A stretch of 64,000 nucleotides of DNA from Martinezella lusitana (GTDB taxonomy: Bacteria; Pseudomonadota; Alphaproteobacteria; Rhizobiales; Rhizobiaceae): NCBI RefSeq assembly GCF_014207095.1, contig NZ_JACHBG010000004.1:310001-374000 (forward strand), written 5' to 3'. The position numbers and the translations under genes were made by a program. Each line of letters starts with the position of its first letter. Positions within the stretch are counted from its first letter, which is position 1. Shown here piece by piece: positions 62,742-64,000 of this stretch. The notes beneath the pieces are model-generated. The model was not told where the DNA came from. It was given only the letters and a program-made list of their open reading frames with translations, and did no database searches.

Positions 62742-64000
62742 GTGGAAAAGGCAGAAATCGGGCTGATTGGTCTCGCGGTGATGGGATCGAATCTGGCGCT
62801 CAACATCGCCGAAAAAGGCAACAAGATCGCAGTGTTCAACCGTACGCCGCAGGTGACGGATGAATTCTACGCCAATGCGGGCGCGCTCAAGGACAAGATC
62901 ATCCCTTGCAAGACGATCGAGGAGTTTGTGGAGGCGATCCGTCCGCCGCGGCCGATCATCATCATGATCAAGGCCGGCGAGCCGGTCGACCAGCAGATGG
63001 CGGCGTTGCAGCCCTATCTCGACAAGGGCGATATCATGATCGACGCCGGAAACGCCAATTTCCGCGATACGATCGCCCGCTTCGACCGCCTCAAGGACAC
63101 TGGCCTTACCTTCATCGGCATGGGTGTTTCCGGCGGCGAGGAAGGTGCACGCCATGGACCGTCGATCATGGTCGGCGGCACGGAGGACTCCTACAAGCGC
63201 GTCGAGAAGGTGCTGACGTCGATTGCGGCCAAGTACAATGACGATCCGTGCGTTGCCTGGCTCGGCAATGACGGTGCCGGCCATTTCGTCAAAACGATCC
63301 ACAACGGCATCGAATATGCCGACATGCAGATGATCGCCGAAATCTACGGCATTCTGCGCGATGGTCTCGGCAAGAGTGCCGCCGCTATCAGCTCGATCTT
63401 CGGCGACTGGAACAAGGGCCGCCTGAATTCCTATCTGATCGAGATCACCGAAAAGGTTCTCGCCGCCAAGGACCCGGCAACCGGCAGCGCCATGCCCGAC
63501 GTCATCCTCGACAAGGCCGGCCAGAAGGGCACCGGCAAGTGGTCTGCCATCGAAGCCCAGAACATGGGTATTCCGGCAACCGCGATCGAGGCAGCCGTTG
63601 CCGCGCGCAGCCTGTCGGCCCTTAAGAGCGAGCGCGAAGCTGCCGAAAAGATCTTCGGTACGCCGGACTATAAATTCCCGATCGCTTTCGGCCCTGAGCT
63701 GCTGAAGGATCTGGAGCTTGCGCTGTTTGCCGCCAAGATCGGCGCTTATGCGCAGGGCTTTGCTGTGATGGCGGAGGCTTCGAAGGAGTTCAACTGGTCG
63801 CTACCGATGCCCGTCATCGCCAAGATCTGGCGTGCCGGCTGCATCATCCGCTCGCAGTTCCTCGACGAGATCACCAGCGCCTTCACCAAGACTCCGGATG
63901 CGGCGAACCTGATCGTCACGCCGGCCTTTGCCGAGATGGTCAAGGAATCGATCCCGTCGCTGCGCCGCATCGTTTCGGCTGCGACTGCTGCCGGCCTGCC
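62742..64000 (+). CDS. gnd: 6-phosphogluconate dehydrogenase (decarboxylating), N-terminal part
   Basis: The window ends after 419 codons of about 475 expected. Oxidatively decarboxylates 6-phosphogluconate to ribulose-5-phosphate in the pentose phosphate pathway. Visible: EIGLIGLAVMGSNLALNIAEKG at the N terminus, FNRTPQVTDEF, the substrate loop MGVSGGEEGARHGPSIMVGG near residue 127 and VKTIHNGIEYADMQMI near residue 183. The start is GTG at 62742, with GGAGGA upstream; no ATG fits before the Rossmann motif. It should work with rpiA, encoded at 42 kb. Confidence 0.95.
   Translation, partial: MEKAEIGLIGLAVMGSNLALNIAEKGNKIAVFNRTPQVTDEFYANAGALKDKIIPCKTIEEFVEAIRPPRPIIIMIKAGEPVDQQMAALQPYLDKGDIMIDAGNANFRDTIARFDRLKDTGLTFIGMGVSGGEEGARHGPSIMVGGTEDSYKRVEKVLTSIAAKYNDDPCVAWLGNDGAGHFVKTIHNGIEYADMQMIAEIYGILRDGLGKSAAAISSIFGDWNKGRLNSYLIEITEKVLAAKDPATGSAMPDVILDKAGQKGTGKWSAIEAQNMGIPATAIEAAVAARSLSALKSEREAAEKIFGTPDYKFPIAFGPELLKDLELALFAAKIGAYAQGFAVMAEASKEFNWSLPMPVIAKIWRAGCIIRSQFLDEITSAFTKTPDAANLIVTPAFAEMVKESIPSLRRIVSAATAAGL

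Noticed and set aside
62290..62766. 158-residue frame running into the gnd start
   Set aside because: It overlaps the gnd ribosome-binding site and start and has poor third-position bias; the other frame (62276) is the more likely of the two.

Overview
The window reads as an ordinary stretch of chromosome from an alphaproteobacterium of the order Hyphomicrobiales, most likely Rhizobium or a close relative. The evidence is high-GC coding DNA with strong third-position GC, rhizobial gene families (Usg, DUF1289, DUF2059, a hybrid malic enzyme, a PdhS/PleC-like kinase, a class II DAHP synthase) and two RIME-like palindromic intergenic repeats. I place it from family content alone; no database was used. 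Genes are dense on both strands. I see no rRNA, tRNA, CRISPR array, insertion sequence, phage gene or replication origin.

Layout: 1-3.7 kb holds the start of a drug/metabolite transporter, a reverse-strand set cobS / DUF1289 / membrane retropepsin, divergent cobT, then dgkA and the first RIME-like repeat. 3.8-8.1 kb holds a histidine kinase, an overlapping nuclease / uracil-DNA glycosylase pair, an Lrp-type regulator and a 3-hydroxyisobutyrate-dehydrogenase-like enzyme. 8.4-12.4 kb is a complete alkanesulfonate uptake and desulfonation cluster (ssuA-ssuD-ssuC-ssuB) with a repeated inverted-repeat site before ssuA and before ssuD. 12.4-16 kb carries an SRPBCC / ArsR / glutathione S-transferase operon, a TPR methyltransferase, a DUF2270 protein and Usg. 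16.2-18.8 kb is a polar amino-acid ABC operon without its ATPase.

19.1-21.6 kb encodes a very Pro/Gln/Lys-rich OmpA-like protein. 21.7-28.6 kb has molybdenum-cofactor genes (mobB, mobA, moaA) interleaved with a DMT transporter, a large chemoreceptor and an MBL hydrolase. 28.7-33.6 kb has a DUF971 protein, LtrA, a MarR regulator divergent from an alpha/beta hydrolase with tandem operator-like repeats, a PPOX-fold protein and a diguanylate cyclase. 33.8-37.4 kb carries both fumarase classes, with a small His-rich membrane protein gene between them.

37.8-49.5 kb: an L,D-transpeptidase, a second retropepsin (TPR-fused), gph, rpiA, a DUF2059 protein, glutathione reductase, DAHP synthase, a GFA-type protein, a DUF1003 membrane protein and nadE. 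49.5-64 kb: a TolB-like propeller, an ankyrin protein with a TTG start, a secreted hypothetical, a hybrid malic enzyme, an LpxH-like phosphoesterase, an MFS transporter, a four-gene Mla-type lipid transport operon and the first 419 codons of gnd.

Much of the content is housekeeping (cobalamin, Moco, NAD, central carbon, envelope lipid and peptidoglycan maintenance, redox). I did not find a convincing new multi-gene defence or mobile system. The most promising unexplained signals are regulatory repeats (ssu, MarR, ArsR) and a few odd proteins (OmpA-like low-complexity protein, two membrane-anchored retropepsins, the small gene between the fumarases).
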